DNA from: Thermovenabulum sp049701175 | GTDB lineage: Bacteria > Bacillota > Thermosediminibacteria > Thermosediminibacterales > Thermosediminibacteraceae | Reading direction: 5' to 3' | DNA length: 64,000 bases | NCBI RefSeq assembly: GCF_049701175.1 | Contig: NZ_JBNATW010000010.1 | Location: 12,287 to 76,286, forward strand | Part shown: positions 17,216 through 25,158 of the stretch, piece after piece | Numbering within the stretch: the first letter of the stretch is position 1 | How the letters are laid out: every line of letters starts with the position of its first letter | Notes under the pieces: model-generated | Databases searched by the model: none | What the model was told of the DNA's origin: nothing | What the model saw: only the letters and a program-made list of their open reading frames with translations | Translations under genes and position numbers: made by a program

Positions 17216-17251
17216 CTGCCAGAAGCCCTTCCAAAAATTTGGGTTTTTTAT

Positions 17252-17608
17252 AACAAAAACCCCCTTTCCAATTTATTATTTACTTTTAAAATACTTTACT
17301 TTAACAAATAGTGTCAAAGGAGAAAATCGGGAATGGGATATAAATAACAATAAAATTCTTCAAATTGGTTTGATTTATATTGTTTTATAGCAATATTATG
17401 ATTATTTCCTTTAAACGCGTTTATTTAAATTTTTGTATCTAAATTTTATTGAATACAAAAAAACAAAATAGTGTATCACAATATATCAAAAATATAATAA
17501 AAATAAAAAATATTGACGAAAAAGAGGTATTTTAAAAATTTTATCGAATTAAAAAAAATAGATATTAAATTATTAATCAAAAAATAAAAATAGAGGAGGT
17601 TGCGAAGC
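17252..17608. other. Divergent intergenic region between ubiA and livK
   Basis: An AT-rich stretch of about 360 bp between divergent genes that must hold both promoters. A possible -35 element TTGACG lies at 17513-17518 for livK, but the -10 partner is poor. No hairpin with a T-tract, riboswitch or coding frame was recognised. Confidence 0.4.
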
Positions 17609-18892
17609 ATGAAAAAAAGTATTGCTTTAATTGTAGCCTTCTTCCTGGTTGCTTCTTTAATCCTACAGGGATGTTCGCAGCAAGCACAAAAGCCCGCAGA
17701 GCAGCAGGAAATAAAAATAGGAGCCATTCTTCCTTTGACGGGTTCCGCGGCAGCTACAGGTGTAAAGTTGAAGTATGCCATTGAAACAGCGGAAGAAATA
17801 ATCAACGGGGAACATCCGGAAATCAACATGGAACTTGCAAAATCAGCGGGACTCCCCAATTTAAAAGGCGCAAAAGTCAAATTCATTTTTGCTGACCATC
17901 AGGCAAACCCTGAAATTGCAAAATCGGAAGCGGAAAGGCTGATTCAAAACGAAAAGGTTGTAGGATTAATCGGATGCTACCACAGCTCCGCAACAAAACC
18001 GGCAAGTCAGGTTGCAGAAAGGTTCCAGATACCTTTCGTAGCGGGTTCGTCAAGCTCGGCAGCTTTAACCGAAAGAGGTTTAAAGTGGTTTACGAGAATT
18101 GCTCCTCACGATGGAATGGAAACAAAATTCTTCTTTGACTATTTAAAATACTTAAACGAAAAATTCAACGCGGGCATCAAAAAGATAGCTGTTGTTTATA
18201 TAGACAATGAATACGGCGTTCACGCCTTCCAGATGGTGCAAAAGACAATAGAAAACTATAAAAATGATGGATTTGAACTTGTGCTTGATGTAAAATACCC
18301 GGCAAATGTATCTAACGTAGATACAGAAGTACAGAAGATAAAAGCGGCAGCTCCAGATGCTATATTCCATGCTTCCTATATCGGAGACATGACTATGTTC
18401 GTTAAAAAGTACAAGGAATTAAATGTAGTTCCCAAAGTAGTTCTTTCATACTGCGGCGGTTATCAGGATCCGCAATTTGTAAAGAACCTCGGCAAGGACG
18501 CGGATTATTTTGAAGGGCCCAACGCTACTACCTCTGCACTATTCAGCAAAATGCCCGACTTAGCCAAGATAAACGAGATTTATAAGAAAAAGTCTGGAGT
18601 AGATATTGACGGTCCTACATTGGAAGACTTTGCATCGGCTATGGTGATTGCGGAAGCCATAAACAAGGCAGGTACTACGGATCCAGCAAAGGTTATGGAA
18701 GTTTTAAAGAACACCGAATTTAGCGCACCGTATTTTGTATCGGGTAAAATAAAGTTTGGCGAAGACGGACAGAATATATATTCCGCTTCGGTTATGACTC
18801 AGATTCAAAACGGAATATATGAAGCCGTTTGGCCGGAGAATTTCCAGACAAAACCGCCAATTCCTGCTTTCCCCGAATGGAGTAAGAGATAA
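17609..18892 (+). CDS. livK: Branched-chain amino acid ABC transporter, substrate-binding lipoprotein
   Basis: A 427-residue periplasmic-binding-protein-type lipoprotein. The signal peptide ends at LQGC with Cys22 lipidated. The mature part is a type I solute-binding protein of the Leu/Ile/Val-binding family: IGAILPLTGSAAATG at the start, GLIGCYHSSATKPASQVAE and VAGSSSSAALTERG in the first lobe, and AVVYIDNEYGVHAFQ at about residue 190. It begins the liv operon. The ATG at 17609 is preceded by GAGGAGGT; the TTG at 17600 overlaps that site and is rejected. The ligand may be a branched-chain amino acid, or another amino acid or amide, as the family is broad. Confidence 0.9.
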   Translation: MKKSIALIVAFFLVASLILQGCSQQAQKPAEQQEIKIGAILPLTGSAAATGVKLKYAIETAEEIINGEHPEINMELAKSAGLPNLKGAKVKFIFADHQANPEIAKSEAERLIQNEKVVGLIGCYHSSATKPASQVAERFQIPFVAGSSSSAALTERGLKWFTRIAPHDGMETKFFFDYLKYLNEKFNAGIKKIAVVYIDNEYGVHAFQMVQKTIENYKNDGFELVLDVKYPANVSNVDTEVQKIKAAAPDAIFHASYIGDMTMFVKKYKELNVVPKVVLSYCGGYQDPQFVKNLGKDADYFEGPNATTSALFSKMPDLAKINEIYKKKSGVDIDGPTLEDFASAMVIAEAINKAGTTDPAKVMEVLKNTEFSAPYFVSGKIKFGEDGQNIYSASVMTQIQNGIYEAVWPENFQTKPPIPAFPEWSKR

Positions 18893-18907
18893 AAATAAAG
18901 TGTAGAG

Positions 18908-18928
18908 AGGGGGCTTTAAAAGCCCCCT
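18908..18928 (+). other. GC-rich hairpin between livK and livH
   Basis: Stem AGGGGGCT / AGCCCCCT (8 bp) with a short loop and no T-tract. It probably acts as an attenuator or as a 3'-end stabiliser, allowing more binding protein than permease to be made from one transcript. Confidence 0.6.
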
Positions 18929-18955
18929 TAAAGTTAATCCTGAAAGGAGATGGAT

Positions 18956-19810
18956 ATGCTGGGTCAGGTGATAATAAGCGGTGTTTTGATAGGATTTGTA
19001 TATTCTCTCGTGGCAGTAGGATTGACCTTGATATGGGGTGTTATGGATATAATAAATTTTGCTCATGGTGAATTCTTGATGATTTCTATGTATACTGCTT
19101 TTTGGATGTATGCCCTCTTTAAATTAGACCCTCTTTTAACCCTTCCCATAGCTTCCTTCTTTATTTTTGTTATAAGTTTTTTAACATATAAATTGATAAT
19201 TAAAAAGGTTTTAGATGCTCCCGGTTTAACAGCCCTGCTTGCTACATTTGGACTTAGTTTATTCATAAGAAACTTGGCTCAATTTTTATGGACACCTAAT
19301 TACAGGTTCATTACCGAATCTTTTGTAGCTGACAAAAAAGTCGCTATGGGCCCTGTTATAATAGGAATGCCTCAATTAGTTGCGGCATTTGGCAGTATTT
19401 TGATGACAGTAATAATTTTTTATTTTGTAAAAAAGACCAAAATGGGTATGGCAATTCAGGCAACGGCCCTTGACAGGGATACGGCAAAACTCATGGGAAT
19501 TGATACCGAAAAGGTGTATGCCGTTACTTTTGGCATATCCGGTATTTGCGTGGGAGTAGCAGGAACGCTCCTTTCTACCTTTTTTCCGGTCTATCCTGAA
19601 GCGGGTGCGCTATACAGCCTCCTTGCTTTTGTGATAGTTGCCTTTGGAGGTTTTGGCAATATTCAAGGGGCGCTGCTTGGTGGTATAATAGTGGGGCTTG
19701 CGGAGAGTTTGGGAGGATTTTTTCTTGGGACTCAATTTAAATATGCTGTTGTATTCCTGCTTTACCTTTTGGTGCTTCAATTCAGGCCAAAGGGTTTATT
19801 CGGATGGTAA
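18956..19810 (+). CDS. livH: Branched-chain amino acid ABC transporter permease LivH
   Basis: A 284-residue inner-membrane permease of about eight hydrophobic segments. Family marks are GLTLIWGVMDIINFAHGEFLM at the N-terminus, the loop with RDTAKLMGIDTEKVYA, and the C-terminal FGGFGNIQGALLGGIIVGLAESLG. It pairs with LivM to form the transport channel. The ATG at 18956 lies 6 nt behind AAAGGAG; the earlier in-frame ATG at 18950 touches that site. LivM begins 24 bp downstream. Confidence 0.93.
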   Translation: MLGQVIISGVLIGFVYSLVAVGLTLIWGVMDIINFAHGEFLMISMYTAFWMYALFKLDPLLTLPIASFFIFVISFLTYKLIIKKVLDAPGLTALLATFGLSLFIRNLAQFLWTPNYRFITESFVADKKVAMGPVIIGMPQLVAAFGSILMTVIIFYFVKKTKMGMAIQATALDRDTAKLMGIDTEKVYAVTFGISGICVGVAGTLLSTFFPVYPEAGALYSLLAFVIVAFGGFGNIQGALLGGIIVGLAESLGGFFLGTQFKYAVVFLLYLLVLQFRPKGLFGW

Positions 19811-19834
19811 TACGGGAAGGGCTGGTGGTAAGAT

Positions 19835-20821
19835 ATGAAAAAGCCAAAAATTAATACTTTGATGGTAATTCTTCTTTCAATTTTGATACTACCTTTTATA
19901 TATACCAACAACAACTTCCGCCATATCTTAATTTTGTTTTTGATTTTTGCAGGATTGGGTGAAGCGTGGAATATAATCACCGGTTTTGCAGGTCAGACAT
20001 CTTTCGGACATGCTGCATTCTTTGGTATAGGGGCTTATACATCTACAGTGCTCTTTTATAAATTTCACATATCTCCGTGGTTCGGCATGATAATGGGTGC
20101 GTTTTTAGCAGCAATTATTTCAGCATTGGTGAGTTATCCGTGCTTCAAGTTAAAAGGCCATTATTTTGCTATAGCGACCCTCGCTATAGCGGAAATCATA
20201 AAACAGATTTTTGTCAGTTGGGATTATGTGGAAGGAGCTACGGGAATTTCCATACCCATTGTGGAAGAAGGGATTTATAATTTCCAATTTCACTCGTCAA
20301 AAATACCCTACTTTCTAATAGCCTATATCCTCTTCTTAGCGGTGGTGTATACTGCAAAGGCAATAGAAAAAAACAGGATGGGTTATTATTTAAAGGCTAT
20401 CAGGGATAGTCATGAAGCTGCTGAAGCTTTGGGTATAAATACGACGATTTACAAACTTTATGCTATGATGATAAGTGCAGCGTTTACCGCGAGTTTGGGA
20501 ACTCTTTACGCTCAGTATATATTGTATATTGACCCCTTTATGGTATTTCCCCTCGAAATTTCTATGAAAATAGTTTTACTTACCGTATTGGGAGGTATCG
20601 GCAGCATTTATGGCCCTATAATAGGTGCGGCAGTGTTAATTCCTTTATCGGAGTATACGCGTATAATATTGGGTGGTACCGGTAAGGGGATAGACCTCAT
20701 CATTTTCGGAGCTTTGATAGTAATAATAGCCTGTTATGAACCCAACGGTATAATAGGTATTTTGAAGCAAAAAAGGAAAAAGGGGGAGCCCATCCATGCA
20801 AAAGCAAAAGCTTTGTCTTGA
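19835..20821 (+). CDS. livM: Branched-chain amino acid ABC transporter permease LivM
   Basis: A 328-residue permease partner of LivH, with about ten hydrophobic segments. Typical features are GLGEAWNIITGFAGQTSFGHAAFFGIGAY in the first part, GHYFAIATLAIAEI, the cytoplasmic loop KAIRDSHEAAEALGINT that contacts the ATPases, and LTVLGGIGSIYGPIIGA near the C-terminus. The C-terminal Lys/Arg-rich tail overlaps the start of livG by 26 bp, which indicates translational coupling. Confidence 0.93.
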   Translation: MKKPKINTLMVILLSILILPFIYTNNNFRHILILFLIFAGLGEAWNIITGFAGQTSFGHAAFFGIGAYTSTVLFYKFHISPWFGMIMGAFLAAIISALVSYPCFKLKGHYFAIATLAIAEIIKQIFVSWDYVEGATGISIPIVEEGIYNFQFHSSKIPYFLIAYILFLAVVYTAKAIEKNRMGYYLKAIRDSHEAAEALGINTTIYKLYAMMISAAFTASLGTLYAQYILYIDPFMVFPLEISMKIVLLTVLGGIGSIYGPIIGAAVLIPLSEYTRIILGGTGKGIDLIIFGALIVIIACYEPNGIIGILKQKRKKGEPIHAKAKALS

Positions 20822-21539
20822 AAATATAACCATGAAGTTCGGAAACCTCATAGCTAATGAGGACATAAGTTTTGTAGTCAATGAGGGTGAAATAGTAAGT
20901 CTAATTGGTCCTAACGGAGCGGGGAAGACCACACTCTTTAACTGCATCACTGGATTTTATAAGCCCTTTTCGGGAAAAGTTTTTTTCGAGGGTACCGAAA
21001 TCACCGGTTGGCCTCCCCACAGGATTACCGCATTAGGTTTGACGAGGACCTTTCAAATTGTTAAACCTTTGAAGGAAATGACGGTAAGGGATAATGTTTT
21101 AACCGGAGCATTCTTAAGGGCGAAAAACAGGAAGGAAGCGGAAGAAATCGCCGATGAAGTATTACATTTTACGCAGCTTTATGAAAAAAGGGATTTACTT
21201 GCATCGAGCTTGACCATTGTTGATAAAAAAAGATTGGAACTTGCAAGAATTCTTGCTACGAAACCCAAGATGGTCATGCTCGATGAGGTTATGGCAGGCC
21301 TTAATACAACGGAAATAAAACAGGCAGTGGATATGTGTTTGAAACTGCGGGAAAGCGGTATTACTTTACTGATTGTGGAGCATATAATGGAAGCTATTAT
21401 GCCGATATCCGACCGGGTGATAGTATTAAATGCTGGTAAAAAGATTGCTGAGGGACCTCCTCAAGAAATCATCAATAATGAGGATGTAATAAAAGCGTAT
21501 TTGGGGGAAAGATATCATGCTAAAAGTAAAAAATCTTAA
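20796..21539 (+). CDS. livG: Branched-chain amino acid ABC transporter ATPase LivG
   Basis: A 247-residue ATPase. Walker A is GPNGAGKTT, the Q-loop is in TRTFQIVKPL, Walker B is MVMLDEV followed by MAGLN, and the switch His is in LIVEHIM. The usual ABC signature LSGGQ or LSYGQ is replaced by LTIVDKKRLELAR, a variant I know in a LivG subgroup. The C-terminal extension (KIAEGPPQEIINNEDVIKAYLGE) is the LivG type. It starts inside livM and overlaps livF by 23 bp. Confidence 0.93.
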   Translation: MQKQKLCLENITMKFGNLIANEDISFVVNEGEIVSLIGPNGAGKTTLFNCITGFYKPFSGKVFFEGTEITGWPPHRITALGLTRTFQIVKPLKEMTVRDNVLTGAFLRAKNRKEAEEIADEVLHFTQLYEKRDLLASSLTIVDKKRLELARILATKPKMVMLDEVMAGLNTTEIKQAVDMCLKLRESGITLLIVEHIMEAIMPISDRVIVLNAGKKIAEGPPQEIINNEDVIKAYLGERYHAKSKKS

Positions 21540-22221
21540 TGTGGGCTATGATAATGTCCCTGTAATTTTTGATGTATCCTTTGAGGTAAAGGAAAAAGAA
21601 TTGGTCTCAATTGTTGGGTCAAACGGTGCAGGGAAAACTACGATATTGAAGACAATTTCAGGGCTCTTAAAACCCTTTTCCGGGGAAATAGAGTTTATGG
21701 GGAAAAGGATTGATACCTTGCCTGCTCATGAAATAGTAAAGTTAGGGATTGCACATGTGCCGGAAGGCAGAAGGGTCTTTGGGAAGATGAGCGTTCTCGA
21801 TAATCTTTTACTTGGAGCGTACACTATTTCAGACAATAAATTAGTAAAGAAAACCCTAAATGAAGTATATGAAATATTCCCAAGGTTGAAAGAAAGGGAA
21901 AATCAAAAAGCCGAGACCCTTTCTGGCGGAGAACAGCAGATGCTCGCAATTGCAAGAAGTCTTATGTCGAGGCCCAAAATTTTGCTTGTTGATGAAATGT
22001 CCTTAGGATTAATGCCCATCCTTGTGGATAAGGTTTTGGAAATCCTAAAATCCATATCCGAGGCGGGAATGACAATACTTCTTGTAGAGCAGAAGGTCCA
22101 GGAAGCCCTTGAAATGGCAGATAGAGGATATATTTTACAAACGGGAAGGATAGTGGCGGAAGGCACCGGAAGGGAACTTTTGGAAAGTGAAATGGTAAAA
22201 AAAGCATATATGGGCATGTAA
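21517..22221 (+). CDS. livF: Branched-chain amino acid ABC transporter ATPase LivF
   Basis: A 234-residue ATPase, second of the pair. Walker A is GSNGAGKTT, the signature is LSGGEQQMLAIARSL, and Walker B is ILLVDEMSLGL, with switch His replaced by Gln in LVEQKVQEA as is normal for LivF. GIAHVPEGRRVFGKMSVLDNL is the LivF-specific Q-loop region. The gene ends 4 bp before the operon terminator. Confidence 0.94.
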   Translation: MLKVKNLNVGYDNVPVIFDVSFEVKEKELVSIVGSNGAGKTTILKTISGLLKPFSGEIEFMGKRIDTLPAHEIVKLGIAHVPEGRRVFGKMSVLDNLLLGAYTISDNKLVKKTLNEVYEIFPRLKERENQKAETLSGGEQQMLAIARSLMSRPKILLVDEMSLGLMPILVDKVLEILKSISEAGMTILLVEQKVQEALEMADRGYILQTGRIVAEGTGRELLESEMVKKAYMGM

Positions 22222-22224
22222 GCT

Positions 22225-22250
22225 ACTCCCCGGAAGGGGTGTTTTTTTTA
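22225..22250 (+). terminator. Intrinsic terminator of the liv operon
   Basis: Stem CCCC/GGGG extended by A-C/G-U pairs (22225-22242), a GGAA tetraloop, then eight consecutive T. It begins 4 bp after the livF stop codon. Confidence 0.85.
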
Positions 22251-22333
22251 TGTTTTTTTATAAATGTTGTTATTTTTGCAGGAATTTTATGTAATTTTGT
22301 AGAATACATAGAAGTACTAAATGGAGGGATGGT

Positions 22334-22987
22334 ATGTCGAAGGAAAGGGAAGAAATTAAGCAATACGAGGATGTTATTAAAAAAATAAAGGATGTTATTT
22401 CGGTAAAAATTAATACTTCTCCTGATGGAAGTATTTCCGAAATACACGTCCTTGCAAATTCCAATAGAAGTCCTAAACAGATAGTAAGGGACATCGAATC
22501 GGCATTGATTGCGTGTTTTGGTTCTAACATTGACCATAAAAAGATAAGTGTTGCCCAATTGGGAGAAGAATCTGGCAACAAATACCTTTTAAGGTTGAAA
22601 GTAAACGGTATAGAAGTCAAAAAATCCGGGATTACATACGAGGTAATGGTCAGTTTATTAGGGCCGGAAAATAATATTTATGAAGGCAGGGCATTAGGAG
22701 GAGGAAGTCTTAATAATTTAATGAAACTTTCTGCCCAAGCCACATTAGAAGCTGTCCATAAATTTTTGAACAGGGAATATGTTTTTAACTTAGAAGAAGT
22801 ATTATCTTATAAAATTTCAGATAAAGAAGCCGTTGCTGTACTTGTTTCAAGTTCTGTTAATGGACACGAAGAGTATTTTTTAGGTTCTTCGCTTCTCAAA
22901 CAGGACAAGCCCGAATGTACTGCACGAGCAACCCTTGATGCTATAAACAGGAGATTGACAGTTATTACTTCAGAAAATTGCGAATAA
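22334..22987 (+). CDS. Hypothetical protein, conserved-looking, unknown function
   Basis: A 217-residue soluble protein with no signal peptide. The first third (IKDVISVKINTSPDGSISEI, then ANSNRSPKQIVRDIESAL) and the last third (VLVSSSVNGHEEYFLGSSL, then CTARATLDAINRRL) each read as a compact alpha/beta unit. The last third resembles the dimerising, allosteric type of repeat seen in small Clostridial proteins. The N-terminal unit is acidic and helical at its start. I do not recognise the family. GGAGGG precedes ATG 22334. The stop codon TAA 22985-22987 lies inside the left arm of the inverted repeat at 22983-23000. Confidence 0.7.
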   Translation: MSKEREEIKQYEDVIKKIKDVISVKINTSPDGSISEIHVLANSNRSPKQIVRDIESALIACFGSNIDHKKISVAQLGEESGNKYLLRLKVNGIEVKKSGITYEVMVSLLGPENNIYEGRALGGGSLNNLMKLSAQATLEAVHKFLNREYVFNLEEVLSYKISDKEAVAVLVSSSVNGHEEYFLGSSLLKQDKPECTARATLDAINRRLTVITSENCE

Positions 22988-23198
22988 AAGGGCCGACAGT
23001 AATTTATAGCGAAGCGGGGGGTTATAGCCTGCTCTAATAGCGGAAGGAGCAGAGTCCGTTTTTTAGGAGGAGGCTATAATAATGAGAATTAACGATACCC
23101 TTGTTAAGATTATCCTTGCCCTTTTCGCCCTGGTTTTAGCCGGCGGCGCCAATTTAAAATTTGGGCCATAAATGATTTTAACTGTCGGCCCTTTTATT
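22983..23198 (+). repeat. Element bounded by 18-bp perfect inverted repeats, with internal structure
   Basis: AATAAAAGGGCCGACAGT at 22983-23000 and its exact reverse complement at 23181-23198 enclose about 180 nt. Inside, TTATAGCCT 23022-23030 can pair with AGGCTATAA 23071-23079 just ahead of a start codon, with CTGCTC 23029-23034 / GAGCAG 23047-23052 as an alternative hairpin. Three TTATAGC-type copies occur (about 23004, 23022 and, inverted, 23073). The right arm ends in T-rich sequence and can act as a terminator. It may be a regulatory RNA or a MITE-like element. Confidence 0.6.
23082..23171 (+). CDS. 29-residue hydrophobic peptide inside the inverted-repeat element
   Basis: ATG 23082 is preceded by AGGAGGAGG (23065-23073), one of the strongest ribosome sites in the window. 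The frame stops at TAA 23169-23171. The peptide has a short polar head MRINDTLVK, a hydrophobic stretch IILALFALVLAGGA and the tail NLKFGP, so a single membrane-spanning or secreted hydrophobic peptide is likely. The bases just before the start codon are paired in one predicted fold of the surrounding RNA, which would make its translation conditional. No family is recognised. It could be a leader peptide, a toxin-like peptide or a signalling peptide; nothing here decides between these. Confidence 0.5.
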   Translation: MRINDTLVKIILALFALVLAGGANLKFGP

Positions 23199-23213
23199 TT
23201 AAATTAATAAATT

Positions 23214-24512
23214 TTGCAGGTGATGCAGGTGCGAAAACAGGAGATATCAAAATCTTTTTTTATATTTTTTATATTTCTTTTAATTTTAGCATTATATTTT
23301 ATTATAGATTCCGCAAGCTTTTTTTTAACAAGCTTTTTTTTAATGAATAAAGAAGTTAAATTTACATCCTTCTTGTTTTTTTCATTTTTATTAATTTTGA
23401 GCGAACAGCTTCCCGTATCCCTTCCAGACCATACGGAAATTACTGTGGGTTTTGCTATAAATATAGCTTCAATACTATTATTTGGTTATAAATTCAGTGT
23501 GATGATGGTTTTAGTATCCGAAATAATAACTGAGATCATAAGGCGAAAAGTGATGACTTTTTATAAGTCTGCTACAAATATATGTATATGCATATTGATG
23601 GTTGGAATTTCTGGGCTAATTTATGAAAAATTGGGAGGGAATATTGGCAATATTTGGAGCTATTATAATTTTATTAAGATAATTTTACTAATAACTATAT
23701 ATTTTATAATAAATACAAGTCTAGTCTTAACAGGAATTTACCTTTTAGGCTCTAAATCGGTATTGTATAATTATATCAATATCTTCATAAAGCTTATTCC
23801 GAATTACTTTTCCCTGGGTTTCCTCGGAGTTCTATTGGCCATAATTTATACTAACATAGGTATATTGGGAGTTATTTTGTTTTTAATTCCTCTTTTGGTG
23901 GCAAGGCATTCCTTTAAGCTCTATATGGATATGAGAAAAACCTATTTGGAGACCATCCAAGCCCTTGCAAATGCCCTTGAGGCAAAAGACCCTTACACAC
24001 GGGGGCACTCGGAAAGGGTGGCTAAATTTGCGGTTGCAATAGCAGAGGAGTTGAATTTAAACCAGGACTTAATACAGAATCTAAATTACGCTGCTTTACT
24101 CCACGACATAGGAAAAATCGGAATACCGGAAATAATACTGAACAAGCCGGGAAAACTTTCCGATGAAGAATTTGCGAAAATAAAAGAACATCCCGTGAAG
24201 GGGGCGAGCATAACAAAAAATGTTGATTTTCTATCCCAAGCATCCCTTTTCATCCTGCACCATCACGAAAGGTTAAACGGAAGCGGTTACCCTTCTGGAT
24301 TAAAAGGGGCTGAAATCCCCCTCGGAGCGGCAATTATAGCGGTAGCGGATGTATACGATGCCTTGACCACAGATAGACCCTATCGAAGGGCACTGAGTCC
24401 AAAAGATGCACTGAAGGAAATTGAAGATAACGTAGGAGTATTATTCAGAGAAGATATGGTAAAAGCTTTGAAGGTAGTGCTCGAAAAAGAAGGTGCATTA
24501 AAAGGAGGGTAA
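23214..24512 (+). CDS. Membrane protein with C-terminal HD-GYP domain
   Basis: A 432-residue protein. The first 230 residues contain about seven hydrophobic segments. A linker helix (DMRKTYLETIQALANALEAKD) leads into an HD-GYP domain: HDIGKIGIPEIILNKPGKL at about residues 297-315, then HHERLNGSGYPSGL and AVADVYDALTTDRPYR. HD-GYP domains hydrolyse cyclic di-GMP, and the membrane part probably senses a signal or fixes location. The exact start is unclear because the region just upstream has no clean ribosome site for the TTG at 23214 or the ATG at 23223. It precedes a DUF5317 protein after 3 bp. Confidence 0.88.
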   Translation: MQVMQVRKQEISKSFFIFFIFLLILALYFIIDSASFFLTSFFLMNKEVKFTSFLFFSFLLILSEQLPVSLPDHTEITVGFAINIASILLFGYKFSVMMVLVSEIITEIIRRKVMTFYKSATNICICILMVGISGLIYEKLGGNIGNIWSYYNFIKIILLITIYFIINTSLVLTGIYLLGSKSVLYNYINIFIKLIPNYFSLGFLGVLLAIIYTNIGILGVILFLIPLLVARHSFKLYMDMRKTYLETIQALANALEAKDPYTRGHSERVAKFAVAIAEELNLNQDLIQNLNYAALLHDIGKIGIPEIILNKPGKLSDEEFAKIKEHPVKGASITKNVDFLSQASLFILHHHERLNGSGYPSGLKGAEIPLGAAIIAVADVYDALTTDRPYRRALSPKDALKEIEDNVGVLFREDMVKALKVVLEKEGALKGG

Positions 24513-24515
24513 AAT

Positions 24516-25082
24516 ATGCTGGTTGATGTAATGATAATATCAGTAATAATTGGACTTTTGAGAAAGGGAAGTTTTTCTAATCTCGCAAAATTGCCCCTTA
24601 AAAACCTTCATTTAATATTCCTTTCCTTTATGATCAGGTACATTCCTTTTTTTCTAAAGGGCAGCCTTCATATTTTTGCAGTAAAATACAATATTTTTTT
24701 TGTATTAGTTTCCTACGGACTGCTAATGTACGCCATTACCTCCAACTTTCATTTAAGTCCCATGAAACCTGCCTTTTTTGGCGTTTTATTAAATGCTTTG
24801 GTTATTGTTGCCAATGGTGGGAAGATGCCCGTTTCAATAAAAGCTTTGGAAACAGCAGGGCTGAACTACCTAAAACCGCTTCTTTTCAGTTCCGATTACC
24901 TTTATCATACGGTGATGGATGCCTCTACCAAATTAGGCTTTTTAGGGGATATAATTCCCCTCCCGCCTCCCTATCCGCGCCCACGCGTTGTGAGCATCGG
25001 CGATATAATTCTTGGAATAGGTATATTTTGGTTGATCCAGTTAGGAATGTTGAAAAAGCACCTTTTAAGTGATAAAATTTAA
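24516..25082 (+). CDS. DUF5317 domain membrane protein
   Basis: A 188-residue membrane protein with about four hydrophobic segments. It matches the DUF5317 pattern as I know it from Clostridia: MLVDVMIISVIIGLLRKG at the start, NGGKMPVSIKAL near residue 108 and IPLPPPYPRPRVVSIGDIILGIG near residue 148. The function is unknown. AGGAGGG lies just upstream of ATG 24516, only 3 bp after the HD-GYP gene, so the two are co-transcribed and may act in one signalling unit. A terminator at 25096-25119 closes the unit. Confidence 0.8.
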   Translation: MLVDVMIISVIIGLLRKGSFSNLAKLPLKNLHLIFLSFMIRYIPFFLKGSLHIFAVKYNIFFVLVSYGLLMYAITSNFHLSPMKPAFFGVLLNALVIVANGGKMPVSIKALETAGLNYLKPLLFSSDYLYHTVMDASTKLGFLGDIIPLPPPYPRPRVVSIGDIILGIGIFWLIQLGMLKKHLLSDKI

Positions 25083-25095
25083 TAGATAAATTGAA

Positions 25096-25127
25096 AAGGG
25101 AACCTAAAAGAGGTTCCTTATATTTTT
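25096..25127 (+). terminator. Intrinsic terminator before secA
   Basis: Stem AAGGGAACCT (25096-25105) / AGGTTCCTT (25111-25119) with one wobble and a 5-nt loop, followed by ATATTTTT. Confidence 0.75.
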
Positions 25128-25158
25128 AGGTTTTCTACCTTACAGGAGGAATATTAAA

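Noticed and set aside
17252..17608. T-box or amino-acid riboswitch ahead of the liv operon
   Set aside because: No anticodon-like stem, conserved T-box sequence or terminator/antiterminator pair was found.
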